The notes under the pieces are model-generated. The model did no database searches. It saw only the letters and a program-made list of their open reading frames with translations, and was not told where the DNA came from. A stretch of DNA of 64,000 bases from an uncultured Flavobacteriales bacterium (GTDB lineage Bacteria > Bacteroidota > Bacteroidia > Flavobacteriales > Crocinitomicaceae), in NCBI GenBank assembly GCA_946480085.1, contig CAMLHZ010000002.1, positions 124,001 through 188,000 on the forward strand. The letters run 5' to 3'. Shown here piece by piece: positions 52,228 to 60,092 of this stretch; within the stretch, counting starts at the first letter, position 1, and the number at the start of each line of letters is the position of its first letter. The translations under genes and the position numbers were made by a program.

Positions 52228-53070
52228 TTAATATGGTACAGGAACAATTTTGTATCCCTCTTTTGTCAATAATTCAATAACTCCGTTTTTTCCGCCTAAA
52301 TGCCCGGCACCAACCGCGATAAAACAGCTTTCTTTTGCAACCAGAGTTTTGATCTGTGGAATCCAGGCTTTGTTTCTGTTGATGAGTAACTTTTCAGAAT
52401 CAAATCCCTGACTTTCTTCTTCAGCGATCAGTTTAGCCAATTGCTCTAAATCCTTGTCCATATAAGCACGAATCATTGGAGTCATTAGATCTTCTGAGTT
52501 TTCAGAACCTCGAACATAATCCATGATCATTTCGGCCATTATTGCATCCGGAATAGAATCGAATAAGCCAAGTTGTTGTTCTATGGTTTCCAATCCAACA
52601 ACAGGAATTTCGGTATCTACCTTTTTAACTTCTTGTTCAATGTATTTTACGTCTCCGGCCATCAAATCCTTTGTGCCCAATTGCATAAGAACAAATGGTT
52701 TTTGTTTACCTAAAGCCTTTTCAAAAAATTCTGGAGTAATATTCATTGTTTTCGCTCCCCAATTCAAAACGCTGTCTTTTTGTTCAGGAGTAAAAATGTC
52801 GAAGCAATTTCCTTCTTTCAAGGTCATGAGGGATTGTGCCTTCATCATGTTCATATCGCCAATTTCCAACACGATCTTGTCGGAATGCTTGATGACCTTT
52901 TGCAATTTCCCCGGAAAGTAAAAAGCTGAATCGGGAATAATGTGCATCGTCCCAAAAAGGTAAGATGGTTTTCCGTTTGGCGATTCAATTTTGTATAAAA
53001 GTGACTTTTCCTGAGCTTTGGAGAAAAGCGCAATGAAAATAAGATTTATTAAGAGTAAGAATTTCTTCAT
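52228..53070 (-). CDS. TraB/GumN family protein
   Basis: 280 residues with a signal peptide (MKKFLLLINLIFIALFSKAQ). SYLFGTMHIIPDSAF is the first GTMH motif and VGAGHLGGKNGVIELL the second, both hallmarks of the TraB/GumN (TIKI-like) family, which are putative metalloproteases. In between is VVGLETIEQQLGLFDSIP. Periplasmic, next to an FKBP lipoprotein in an operon. Activity in this organism is unproven. Confidence 0.9.
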   Translation of the reverse strand: MKKFLLLINLIFIALFSKAQEKSLLYKIESPNGKPSYLFGTMHIIPDSAFYFPGKLQKVIKHSDKIVLEIGDMNMMKAQSLMTLKEGNCFDIFTPEQKDSVLNWGAKTMNITPEFFEKALGKQKPFVLMQLGTKDLMAGDVKYIEQEVKKVDTEIPVVGLETIEQQLGLFDSIPDAIMAEMIMDYVRGSENSEDLMTPMIRAYMDKDLEQLAKLIAEEESQGFDSEKLLINRNKAWIPQIKTLVAKESCFIAVGAGHLGGKNGVIELLTKEGYKIVPVPY

Positions 53071-53093
53071 TAAACTATAGATTCAGTATTAGT

Positions 53094-53126
53094 AACTCAT
53101 AACTCATAACTCATAACTCATAACTC
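53094..53126. repeat. AACTCAT heptamer array
   Basis: Four exact AACTCAT copies (53094-53121) plus AACTC, before the TraB gene. The same heptamer repeats three times at 58621-58641. Both arrays abut ATTAGTA-like sequence. Confidence 0.85.
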
Positions 53127-53130
53127 GAAA

Positions 53131-53847
53131 TTAGTCTTCTAGCGTCAATTCAGCCACATAATGATCATCAATCTCTTGCAAGCGAACCGCTTTCAAACCA
53201 ACATTTTTGGCAGCTGTAAACAACGAATCGAAATCAACATATAACCAGTCGAACCAAGGACCTTTTTCTTTTTTGTATTTCATTTGGAAACGGAAATTAC
53301 CGTAGTATTCCGAGTTCAGGTCGATCCACAAACTTCCATCATCGTCTTCGTAAAACGATTTGATGTCAGATGAATCACACAAAATTCTACCTCCTTTATT
53401 CATTAACGATTTCGCGTGTTGCAAAGTGCGTTCCAAATTTGAAAGTTTTCCTGCAATACCGATTCCGTTCATCAACATTAAAAGCGTGTCGTATTTTTGT
53501 TTGTTGTAAGAGAAGAAGTTAATCTTTTCTGCTTTCAATCCGCTTTTACGCATAATGTCTACAGCTCCTGCTGAAACGTCGATACATGTAACATCGAAAC
53601 CTAAATCTTGCAAGTAAAGTGCATGCGTTCCAGCTCCGGCTCCCACATCCAACACTTTTCCTTTTACTTTGTCAAGCGCAATTTTCTCTAATTCGGGCAT
53701 TTCGTCGTACTTGCGAAACAATACCTCCACAGGGATAATATCGTCTTCACAAATGTCCGACATCACAATAATATCGTCTGGTTTACGACTTACTGCGTAA
53801 TCCTTGATTGCTGCGCCCATCGGGTCGCCGTTGTTCGTTTCTTTCAT
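53131..53847 (-). CDS. Class I SAM-dependent methyltransferase
   Basis: 238 residues from the ATG at 53847 (MKETNNGDPMGAAIKDYAV); a TTG further upstream is less likely. Motif I is VLDVGAGAGTHALYLQDLG, followed by VTCIDVSAGAVDIMRKSG and FDTLLMLMNGIG-like Motif III (YDTLLMLMNGIGIAG). The last third (GPWFDWLYVDFDSLF, VRLQEIDDHYVAELTL) is family-specific. Substrate unknown. It is the second gene of a minus-strand pair after the IS1096-passenger-like gene, from which it is separated by an inverted-repeat gap. Confidence 0.88.
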   Translation of the reverse strand: MKETNNGDPMGAAIKDYAVSRKPDDIIVMSDICEDDIIPVEVLFRKYDEMPELEKIALDKVKGKVLDVGAGAGTHALYLQDLGFDVTCIDVSAGAVDIMRKSGLKAEKINFFSYNKQKYDTLLMLMNGIGIAGKLSNLERTLQHAKSLMNKGGRILCDSSDIKSFYEDDDGSLWIDLNSEYYGNFRFQMKYKKEKGPWFDWLYVDFDSLFTAAKNVGLKAVRLQEIDDHYVAELTLED

Positions 53848-53877
53848 CTTTTTCGAAATTATCAATGATTAAATATG

Positions 53878-53916
53878 AATTATCAAGTTCTTTTCACTCC
53901 AAATCACTTGATAATT
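53878..53916. repeat. Inverted repeat AATTATCAAG/CTTGATAATT
   Basis: A perfect 10-bp inverted repeat with a 19-base loop upstream of the methyltransferase gene; same family as 5207-5260. Further ATTATC and GATAA copies are adjacent. Confidence 0.65.
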
Positions 53917-53942
53917 ATCCCATTGATAACTAATAATTGTTT

Positions 53943-54491
53943 TTAATACTCGTATTCCTCGTAACCTCCTAGTTCATCTTCGTTGTAGCCATCTTCATAG
54001 TCTTCATCGAATTCGTCAGCGCCTTCTTCGTCATCAAAATCTTCGCTGCCAAAAAGGTCTTCCTGAATCATTCGTGAATCTTCTGGTGGAGCAACTCCCA
54101 TCGACATTGCGATTTCGGGTTTTGTGACTTCTCTTTCTATGATTTCTTGTAACTCGATCAAGAAAATCCACATGCGAAGAAAGTCGTAAACAAGAATCAT
54201 TTTCTGATCGCTGAATTCTATCTGATCTTTCAAAATGGTTTGACTCATTACACCTGGAAGATCTAACTCTTCGTCGCCGTAACTCATGTCCATCAGGCCA
54301 ATCTCATAACCTTTGTCCCATTCTTCATTCGACATATAGAATGACCCCATTTCTTGTCCTTCGAAGTTGAAAGAAGCAAGAATGGTACGGTAAAATGTTT
54401 CGAAATTTTCGTTTTCGTCGATAATGATATCCCTAAAAATTTCCTGATTTTTCTCAGAATCTAATAATACGCGGAATTTCAGCGCTCTCAT
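53943..54491 (-). CDS. IS1096 passenger TnpR / pRiA4b ORF-3-like protein
   Basis: 182 residues. The N-terminal 110 residues (ALKFRVLLDSEKNQEIFRDI, FETFYRTILASFNFEG, GSFYMSNEEWDKGYEI) match the pRiA4b ORF-3-like fold often carried by IS1096-type elements, but chromosomal copies in Bacteroidota are common. The C-terminal 40 residues are an acidic tail (DFDDEEGADEFDEDYEDG). No transposase is nearby, so it is not evidence of a mobile element. Function unknown. Confidence 0.85.
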   Translation of the reverse strand: MRALKFRVLLDSEKNQEIFRDIIIDENENFETFYRTILASFNFEGQEMGSFYMSNEEWDKGYEIGLMDMSYGDEELDLPGVMSQTILKDQIEFSDQKMILVYDFLRMWIFLIELQEIIEREVTKPEIAMSMGVAPPEDSRMIQEDLFGSEDFDDEEGADEFDEDYEDGYNEDELGGYEEYEY

Positions 54492-54573
54492 GCAGTTGTT
54501 TTTTGCAAAGATAGGAAAAGACGGAAGACAAAAGACGAAGGACTAAAGACGAAAGATATAAAATAGTGTAATT

Positions 54574-54686
54574 TGATCTCCCTCCTTGAGGAGGGGTTAG
54601 GGGAGGTGGTTTTTGAGTCTCGTTTACGCCACCCTCCTCTAATCCTCCCTGTCTGACTGTGAAAACAGGCAGGCCTCAAGGGAGGA
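54574..54686. repeat. REPIN-like double-hairpin repeat, copy e, with nested insertion
   Basis: The left arm 54574-54609 (TGATCTCCCTCCTTGAGGAG, then GGGTTAGGGGAGGTGG) and the right arm 54628-54686 (GCCACCCTCCTCTAATCC...) are in inverse orientation. The loop of the right-arm hairpin contains a 24-26 base insert with CCTGTCTG and CAGGCAGG ends (about 54648-54674). It lies between cca and the IS1096-passenger-like gene. Confidence 0.75.
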
Positions 54687-54693
54687 AAAAACA

Positions 54694-56109
54694 TTACTCC
54701 TTAGCTTTCAATCCCAATTCCGCTCCCAACTTAAACATCAACTTTCTTGCTGCGTCGTGTTCATTCGGAATTTCACCTTCCAAAATAGCATCTTTGATTC
54801 GCATTTTGATGGTTCCAATTTCTGCACATGGACCCAAACCAAAGGCTTTCATGATTTCTTCTCCTGAAACGGGAGGCTGGAAGTTTCGGATACGGTCTTT
54901 TTCCTCTAAATCCTTTAATTTCTGAGAAACTTCGTCGAAATTCTTCTTGTACTTTTTTACTTTGAATTCGTTTTTCGAAGTGATATCTGCATTACACAGC
55001 GTCATCAAATCGTCAATATCGTCGCCTGCTTCGAAAAGTAAACGTCGAACGGCTGAATCAGTAACGTGACTTTTTACCAGGCTAATCGGACGAAGATGGA
55101 GTCGTACCAACTTCTGAACGTACTTCATTTTCATATCCAAAGGCAGACGCATTCGGGTAAAAATCTTCGGAACCATTCGTGCGCCCATGTCTTCGTGACC
55201 GTGGAATGTCCAGCCCACCTTTTTGTCGAAACGTTTTGTTGGTGGTTTGGCGATATCGTGCATAATAGCAGCCCAACGCAGCCACAGATCGTCTGAATTC
55301 AATGCCACATTGTCCAATACTTCCAAAGTATGGTAGAAATTGTCTTTGTGCGATTTTCCATCAATTGTTTCCACACCATGTAGTTTCACCATTTCCGGGA
55401 AGAAGTGATGCAATAGGTTGGTTTTAAAAAGCAATTCAAATCCGCGTGATGGCTTTTTAGCCAATATTATCTTGTTCAGTTCGTCGGCAATGCGTTCGGA
55501 AGAAATAATGGACAAACGGTCTGCATTCTCCAAAATCGATTTCAAACTTTCGGGATGGATCGTAAAGTCAAGCTGAGTTGCGAAACGAATCGCGCGTAGC
55601 ATACGCAACGGATCATCAGAATAAGTAGTGTCTGGATCAAGCGGCGTACGAATAATTCCTTTTTCAAGGTCGTCAACACCGTTGAACGGATCTACCAGAT
55701 TTCCATAATTGTCCTTTCGAAGATCGATTGCCAGTGCATTAATGGTAAAATCACGGCGCAGTTGGTCGTCATTCAGTGAACCGTCTTCTACAATGGGTTT
55801 GCGTGAATCACGCTGATAGGATTCCTTGCGTGCGCCCACAAATTCAACGTCAATGTCCTTGTAACGAAAATGAGCAGTTCCAAAATTCTTGAAGGTAGAA
55901 ACCTTCTTCACCCGGAGTTTTGCTCCAGCAGCTTCTGCCAGTTCAATTCCGCTTCCAACAACCACAATATCGATGTCTTTTGACGGACGCTCCAGGAGAA
56001 TATCGCGAACAAATCCACCCACCACATAAGCTTCGAGGTTCTTTTCGGTAATGATTTCAGAAATCACTTTGAAAACGGGATGCTTGATATGGGACGCGAA
56101 ATTTTGCAT
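54694..56109 (-). CDS. cca: CCA tRNA nucleotidyltransferase with HD domain
   Basis: 471 residues. The nucleotidyltransferase head has YVVGGFVRDILLERPSKDID with DIDIVV (metal Asp), then RRDFTINALAI and DPLRMLRAIRFATQLDF, which are class II CCA-adding/poly(A) polymerase signatures. The HD domain lies further on (LRWAAIMHDIAKPPTKRF, HGHEDMGARM). It completes or repairs tRNA 3' CCA ends. The fusion with HD and about 470-residue length is usual in Bacteroidota. Ends at the REPIN repeat. Confidence 0.95.
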   Translation of the reverse strand: MQNFASHIKHPVFKVISEIITEKNLEAYVVGGFVRDILLERPSKDIDIVVVGSGIELAEAAGAKLRVKKVSTFKNFGTAHFRYKDIDVEFVGARKESYQRDSRKPIVEDGSLNDDQLRRDFTINALAIDLRKDNYGNLVDPFNGVDDLEKGIIRTPLDPDTTYSDDPLRMLRAIRFATQLDFTIHPESLKSILENADRLSIISSERIADELNKIILAKKPSRGFELLFKTNLLHHFFPEMVKLHGVETIDGKSHKDNFYHTLEVLDNVALNSDDLWLRWAAIMHDIAKPPTKRFDKKVGWTFHGHEDMGARMVPKIFTRMRLPLDMKMKYVQKLVRLHLRPISLVKSHVTDSAVRRLLFEAGDDIDDLMTLCNADITSKNEFKVKKYKKNFDEVSQKLKDLEEKDRIRNFQPPVSGEEIMKAFGLGPCAEIGTIKMRIKDAILEGEIPNEHDAARKLMFKLGAELGLKAKE

Positions 56110-56214
56110 TTGGCAAAGATAGAAAAAGAGTGTAGACCTTAAGCGAAAGAGAAAGGACTTGTTAGACCTTTTTCTTTAGTGTCCATTAATCAACTAATGG
56201 TGGAAGTGGTATGT

Positions 56215-56247
56215 TTTAAACCATTAAGGGATTAAGATTCATTAAGG
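56215..56247. repeat. 33-bp inverted repeat, left copy, flanking the AAA gene
   Basis: TTTAAACCATTAAGGGATTA then AGATTCATTAAGG. Reverse-complement of the copy at 58096-58128, matching 29 of 33 positions. It stands 55 bases beyond the AAA gene stop. Confidence 0.7.
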
Positions 56248-56301
56248 CGATTACGTCCAGATAATTAATTAACGGCTTTCGTATATGGTCAGCAGTTAGA
56301 T

Positions 56302-57858
56302 TTAATCTTGTAAAATATTCCCTCGTCTATTAAATATTTGCCCAAATGTTTGTCGTAAAGTGTTATTATTCTGTTGTTGGGAGTAGTAATTTTTTACGAA
56401 TAAGCCAAATAGATATTGACTGATTCTTTTTGCATTTTCATTTGTTCTTGCTTCAATTAATCCAACAATATACTTGAATTTTCTTTTAGCTTCTTGTCTT
56501 GGATTATCAGCTGGAGTAGTAAAATGTGAATTGGTTTGTATTATTAAATCATTTAAGTTGAAGGTATTATCTGAATATTGAGTATTTAATTGATTTTGTA
56601 TGCTTGATGTATCTGATATTATCCAATTCCAAACACCCAATTCAGGTGTTATAGGTAGAAATTTAGTTATGGCAGTAAATCTTTCGAATTGTAAATGCAA
56701 AAGTTGTTCGCTTGATGATCTATTATTTCCTTTCGTTCGTAAGCTATTCTTGACTGCTTCAACGTCGAAGTCTGGAAATAAATAAACGCCAATTTTAGAA
56801 TTAAAAAGATAGTTATTTGTACTCTCTGTAAAACTTAATATTTGTGGATATCCACCTATTGGTATTACTTTATAAATTGGAATTAACCGATCGGACTCAG
56901 TTTGGGCATAATGTTTTATAATTTCTTTCAAGAGCATTTCAGCCATTTCGTCTTCAACAATAAAAACATAATCAGGTTGGATATCTTCTTCTATTGCGAT
57001 GTCTTTCAATACAATTGCTGGATAACAGTTCATATTGACAGATATATTGCCTGAACCGTTCGTGTTATCTAAGTAAATTAGCTTTTTTGCGGATTTGATT
57101 AAACTACTTGAATGGGTGGAAAGTATTATTGTTAAATTTTTCTCGATTGCTTTTTCAGTTAAATATCGTAGTAAGCGAACTTGAACTCTTGGATGCAGAG
57201 CCATTTCTAGCTCATCTATTAATAACAATGAACTATCTGTAACATCCTGAATTAGTATTAATGTGTTCAAGACCAGTATTTCTCCAAGACTGAAATTTTT
57301 TTCAGAATAGTAATTATTACCTTTTTTAATTACAAAAGCCCTTTTCCATCTTTGACTTCCACTACCAGGCCCTCTTGTACTTGCTGTTTGAACATATCTT
57401 AAATTGTCAAACTTTGAGGTCTCCAGTATATGATTTAGGTCGGTCTTTAAACTATTTTCAACAGTTCGAAAATCTGTTGGATTAATATTTTCATCTTGAA
57501 TAAATAGCCTATTTCCAGTTGCGGGAAGAAAACGTACTTGAGGATAGCCAAATTGAGAAAATAAATTGCTATTCGTTCTAGGTTGAGGGGGCCACCTCAT
57601 TCCAGCATGTCTGTAAGTTACCGACGCTTGATCTACTGTGTATTTTATTGTTCCAGCATAACTATCAACTCTGCCATTACCAGTTTTGAATAAATCTTGA
57701 AAGGCCCTGTACCAACCGATTCTTAAAAGACAAATCATTAGTGTTGTTTTTCCAGAACCATTACTCCCTGTTAAAACATAGACTCCTGAGTCCGTTGGCA
57801 GAGTAAATTCTAAATTATTTATGTGTTTTATATTGGTTATGGTTATTTTTTTTGACAT
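56302..57858 (-). CDS. AAA ATPase with TOPRIM-like C-terminal part (OLD-family-like)
   Basis: 518 residues. Walker A GSNGSGKTT (31-39), signature FSLGE (189-193), Walker B LLLIDELEMALHP (211-223) and His-switch STHSSS (His249) form an ABC/SMC-type ATPase. Then IVEDEMAEML (300-309) and FPDFDVEAV (361-369) look like the Glu and DxD motifs of a TOPRIM nuclease, giving the OLD/Gabija-A layout. It has no helicase or other partner next door, and stands alone between 33-bp inverted repeats. Codon use is AT-rich. A defence role is a hypothesis; TOPRIM residues need alignment. Confidence 0.82.
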   Translation of the reverse strand: MSKKITITNIKHINNLEFTLPTDSGVYVLTGSNGSGKTTLMICLLRIGWYRAFQDLFKTGNGRVDSYAGTIKYTVDQASVTYRHAGMRWPPQPRTNSNLFSQFGYPQVRFLPATGNRLFIQDENINPTDFRTVENSLKTDLNHILETSKFDNLRYVQTASTRGPGSGSQRWKRAFVIKKGNNYYSEKNFSLGEILVLNTLILIQDVTDSSLLLIDELEMALHPRVQVRLLRYLTEKAIEKNLTIILSTHSSSLIKSAKKLIYLDNTNGSGNISVNMNCYPAIVLKDIAIEEDIQPDYVFIVEDEMAEMLLKEIIKHYAQTESDRLIPIYKVIPIGGYPQILSFTESTNNYLFNSKIGVYLFPDFDVEAVKNSLRTKGNNRSSSEQLLHLQFERFTAITKFLPITPELGVWNWIISDTSSIQNQLNTQYSDNTFNLNDLIIQTNSHFTTPADNPRQEAKRKFKYIVGLIEARTNENAKRISQYLFGLFVKNYYSQQQNNNTLRQTFGQIFNRRGNILQD

Positions 57859-58153
57859 TCTGTTCTAATTTTTCGTGTGATTAGTTAATATGACAGATAA
57901 CCTACGTATAAATAATTTATTTACCACTTAAAGTCGTTTCAAATCAAATAATAAAAATTCAAAATACTCAGATTTCTCTATAGTCAGTGAATAATTCTTG
58001 GTTCTTAAGTACGGTCAATGTTAACATTTCTCTTTGGAAGAAAAAGGGGAGTGTTGAAAACTACTCCTTTATGTTGATTTGTTTCAGGTTTACTTCCTTA
58101 ATGCTCCTTAATTCCTTAATGGTTTAAATTGAAATTATGGGTGACCATTTACT
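57859..58153. other. Gap upstream of the AAA gene
   Basis: AT-rich, 295 bases, with the right copy of the 33-bp inverted repeat at 58096-58128. GGAGTGTTGAAAACTACTCC near 58049 is a short inverted repeat. No gene seen. Confidence 0.55.
58096..58128. repeat. 33-bp inverted repeat, right copy
   Basis: CCTTAATGCTCCTTAATTCC then TTAATGGTTTAAA; the inverse complement of 56215-56247 at 29 of 33 positions. With it, it brackets 1.9 kb containing only the AAA gene. Confidence 0.7.
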
Positions 58154-58579
58154 TCAAGAAATCAATCGTATCAGCCCCGCCAATGCCATAAATCCACCCA
58201 ATACTATAAAGATCATAGGGAATTGTGTGCCCATGAATTTGGTGTTTTGCACGATTTCGTATTCTCCGTCTTCGTGTTTGATGTAGCAGATATTGATATA
58301 CTCGTTGAGTTGATGAGGTTGAACGCTGGAATGAAGTCGCTGGGTGGTTTCTATTCCGTCTTCATCAGTGAATTGAACAACGGGATAATAGTAACGTGGT
58401 GTACCAACGAAGTTGTCATTTGTATCATGGCCAATTTCTTCAATGAGTTGAATGATTAGGGCTTCAGTTGTGATTCCGGCAGCACTGATGCGTTTGTGGT
58501 TGTCTTTTACTCTGATTCCAACGTACAAGAACATTCCACCAGCAACTAAAAGGAAAAGATCAACAATGTAGTTTGACAT
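58154..58579 (-). CDS. DUF3592 domain membrane protein
   Basis: 141 residues with a membrane helix at each end (VDLFLLVAGGMFLYVGI and FPMIFIVLGGFMALAGLI). Between them is a soluble stretch (YYYPVVQFTDEDGIETTQRL, INICYIKHEDGEYEIV) typical of DUF3592. Function unknown. Adjacent to the tsaC gene but separated by AACTCAT repeats. Confidence 0.85.
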   Translation of the reverse strand: MSNYIVDLFLLVAGGMFLYVGIRVKDNHKRISAAGITTEALIIQLIEEIGHDTNDNFVGTPRYYYPVVQFTDEDGIETTQRLHSSVQPHQLNEYINICYIKHEDGEYEIVQNTKFMGTQFPMIFIVLGGFMALAGLIRLIS

Positions 58580-58620
58580 AAGCGTTTAATCATCTAATAA
58601 TTCGAAACTAGTAATTAGTA

Positions 58621-58641
58621 ACTCATAACTCATAACTCATC
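58621..58641. repeat. AACTCAT heptamer array, second locus
   Basis: Three exact AACTCAT copies just before the tsaC stop; see 53094-53126 for the first locus. Confidence 0.85.
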
Positions 58642-58642
58642 A

Positions 58643-59206
58643 CTATTTCCGAATAATCTCAACGGAACTATCCAACCCAATTTTAATGATTTGCGAAGGC
58701 TGTGTTCTCTTTTCCGTCAATCTCTCTTTTACAATAGAATCTACATTTTCTTTAATCTCCGAAGAGATATCATCGAAGCAAGTAGGAGAGGGCTCGCCAC
58801 TCAAATTCGCTGATGTAGAAACAATGGGTTTTCTAATAGAACGAATCAAAGCCAAACAAAGCGGATCTTTCGTTAAACGAATTCCAACTGAATCATCTGC
58901 AGCCAGAACTGATTTTGCCAAACCTTGTGCGTTCGGATAAATGATCGTTAATGGCGTTTCTGCCAGATCCGCCAGATCGTAACAAACTGAAGCAAATTCA
59001 GGGATGTATTTTTCAATCATTTGGAAACTATCTGCAAGTAAAACAAAACTTTTATTTTCTGGACGTTTCTTGATCTCCAAAATGCGCTGACAAGCTTCTT
59101 CATTGGTTGCATCGCAACCCAAACCCCAAATGGTGTCGGTAGGATAAAGGATTGTTTTTCCTGCTTTTAATGCTTCAATTGCTTCTCGGATGTTGAAAGT
59201 TGTCAT
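58643..59206 (-). CDS. tsaC: L-threonylcarbamoyladenylate synthase (YrdC/Sua5 type)
   Basis: 187 residues. GKTILYPTDTIWGLGCDA at the N-terminus, IKKRPENKSFVLLA (KxR...K..S binding loop), VGIRLTKDPLCLALI and PIVSTSANLSGEPSP are the standard YrdC motifs. It makes the threonylcarbamoyl-AMP used for t6A modification of tRNAs. It is the short form without the Sua5 extension. Divergent from the two-component pair that follows. Confidence 0.95.
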   Translation of the reverse strand: MTTFNIREAIEALKAGKTILYPTDTIWGLGCDATNEEACQRILEIKKRPENKSFVLLADSFQMIEKYIPEFASVCYDLADLAETPLTIIYPNAQGLAKSVLAADDSVGIRLTKDPLCLALIRSIRKPIVSTSANLSGEPSPTCFDDISSEIKENVDSIVKERLTEKRTQPSQIIKIGLDSSVEIIRK

Positions 59207-59235
59207 GATGCAAATTTAAAAATGATTACTGAGTT

Positions 59236-59363
59236 CTTCCCACAGATGCACAGATTTTAAGGCGCTTACCAGTCGCCTTTCTTCTTTGTATTAAATCACT
59301 TTTGTTTTTTGTCCATTGAACGAGTCCGGTAGGCGAGTTCTTTATCTGTGCATCTGTGGGAAG
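59236..59363. repeat. Inverted repeat with 20-bp perfect arms
   Basis: CTTCCCACAGATGCACAGAT (59236-59255) and ATCTGTGCATCTGTGGGAAG (59344-59363) are exact inverse complements. The 88-base centre has CCAGTCGCC and GGTAGGCGAG pieces that could pair further. It occupies the divergent gap between tsaC and the response regulator and ends 33 bases before the latter's ATG. Confidence 0.85.
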
Positions 59364-59396
59364 CAATAAGACAAGTATTCACTATTTTAGTGGCAC

Positions 59397-60092
59397 ATGA
59401 ATTCAAAACGCAAAATTCTAATCATAGAAGACGACCAGCAGATCAGCTCCTTGGTCAAAAAAGGTTTGGAGGAAGAAGGATTTGAGACGAAAGCTGCTTT
59501 TGATGGCTTCGGTGGCCTCGATGATTTCAACGATTGGAGTCCGGATTTGGTGATCCTGGACATCATGCTTCCGAAATTGAACGGATTGCAGGTTTGTGCT
59601 AAGATTCGTGAAACTAGTGAAGTGCCGATTTTGATGTTAACGGCTTTGGGAACTCCCGAAAATGTGGCGCTTGGATTAGATTCCGGTGCCGACGATTATT
59701 TACCAAAACCATTCAAATTCATTGAGTTGAATGCGCGTGTGCGTTCGTTGATGCGAAGAGTGGAGCGACAGCACGGAATTCAGGTTACATCGCTTTATCA
59801 GTTTGAAGATCTGATTGTGAACGACGATGAGAAAACCGTTGTTCGTGATGGTAAATCGATTACGCTTACTTCAACTGAATACCGTTTGCTCTTGTTGTTC
59901 ATGATGAACCCCAAGAAAGTGTTTTCACGAATGGATATTCTGGAAGATGTCTGGGGAGTGAATTTCGAACTGGGAACCAACGTGGTGGATGTTTATGTGA
60001 ATTATCTGCGTAAGAAACTCAGTCAGTTTGGTGGAAGTAAACTCATTCAAACGGTGATTGGAATGGGGTATGTACTAAGAGAGGAAGAATGA
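59397..60092 (+). CDS. OmpR/PhoB-family response regulator
   Basis: 231 residues. Receiver with the acidic pair IIEDDQQ, phospho-acceptor Asp55 in LVILDIMLPKLNG, Lys in DDYLPKPFKF. The winged-helix C-terminal domain includes LTSTEYRLLLLFMMNPKKVF and VVDVYVNYLRKKL and ends VIGMGYVLREEE. Overlaps the kinase gene by 4 bases. No target evident. Confidence 0.95.
   Translation: MNSKRKILIIEDDQQISSLVKKGLEEEGFETKAAFDGFGGLDDFNDWSPDLVILDIMLPKLNGLQVCAKIRETSEVPILMLTALGTPENVALGLDSGADDYLPKPFKFIELNARVRSLMRRVERQHGIQVTSLYQFEDLIVNDDEKTVVRDGKSITLTSTEYRLLLLFMMNPKKVFSRMDILEDVWGVNFELGTNVVDVYVNYLRKKLSQFGGSKLIQTVIGMGYVLREEE

Noticed and set aside
53943..54491. Insertion sequence suggested by the IS1096 passenger-like protein
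   Set aside because: No transposase, terminal inverted repeats or target duplication nearby; such proteins are common as chromosomal genes.
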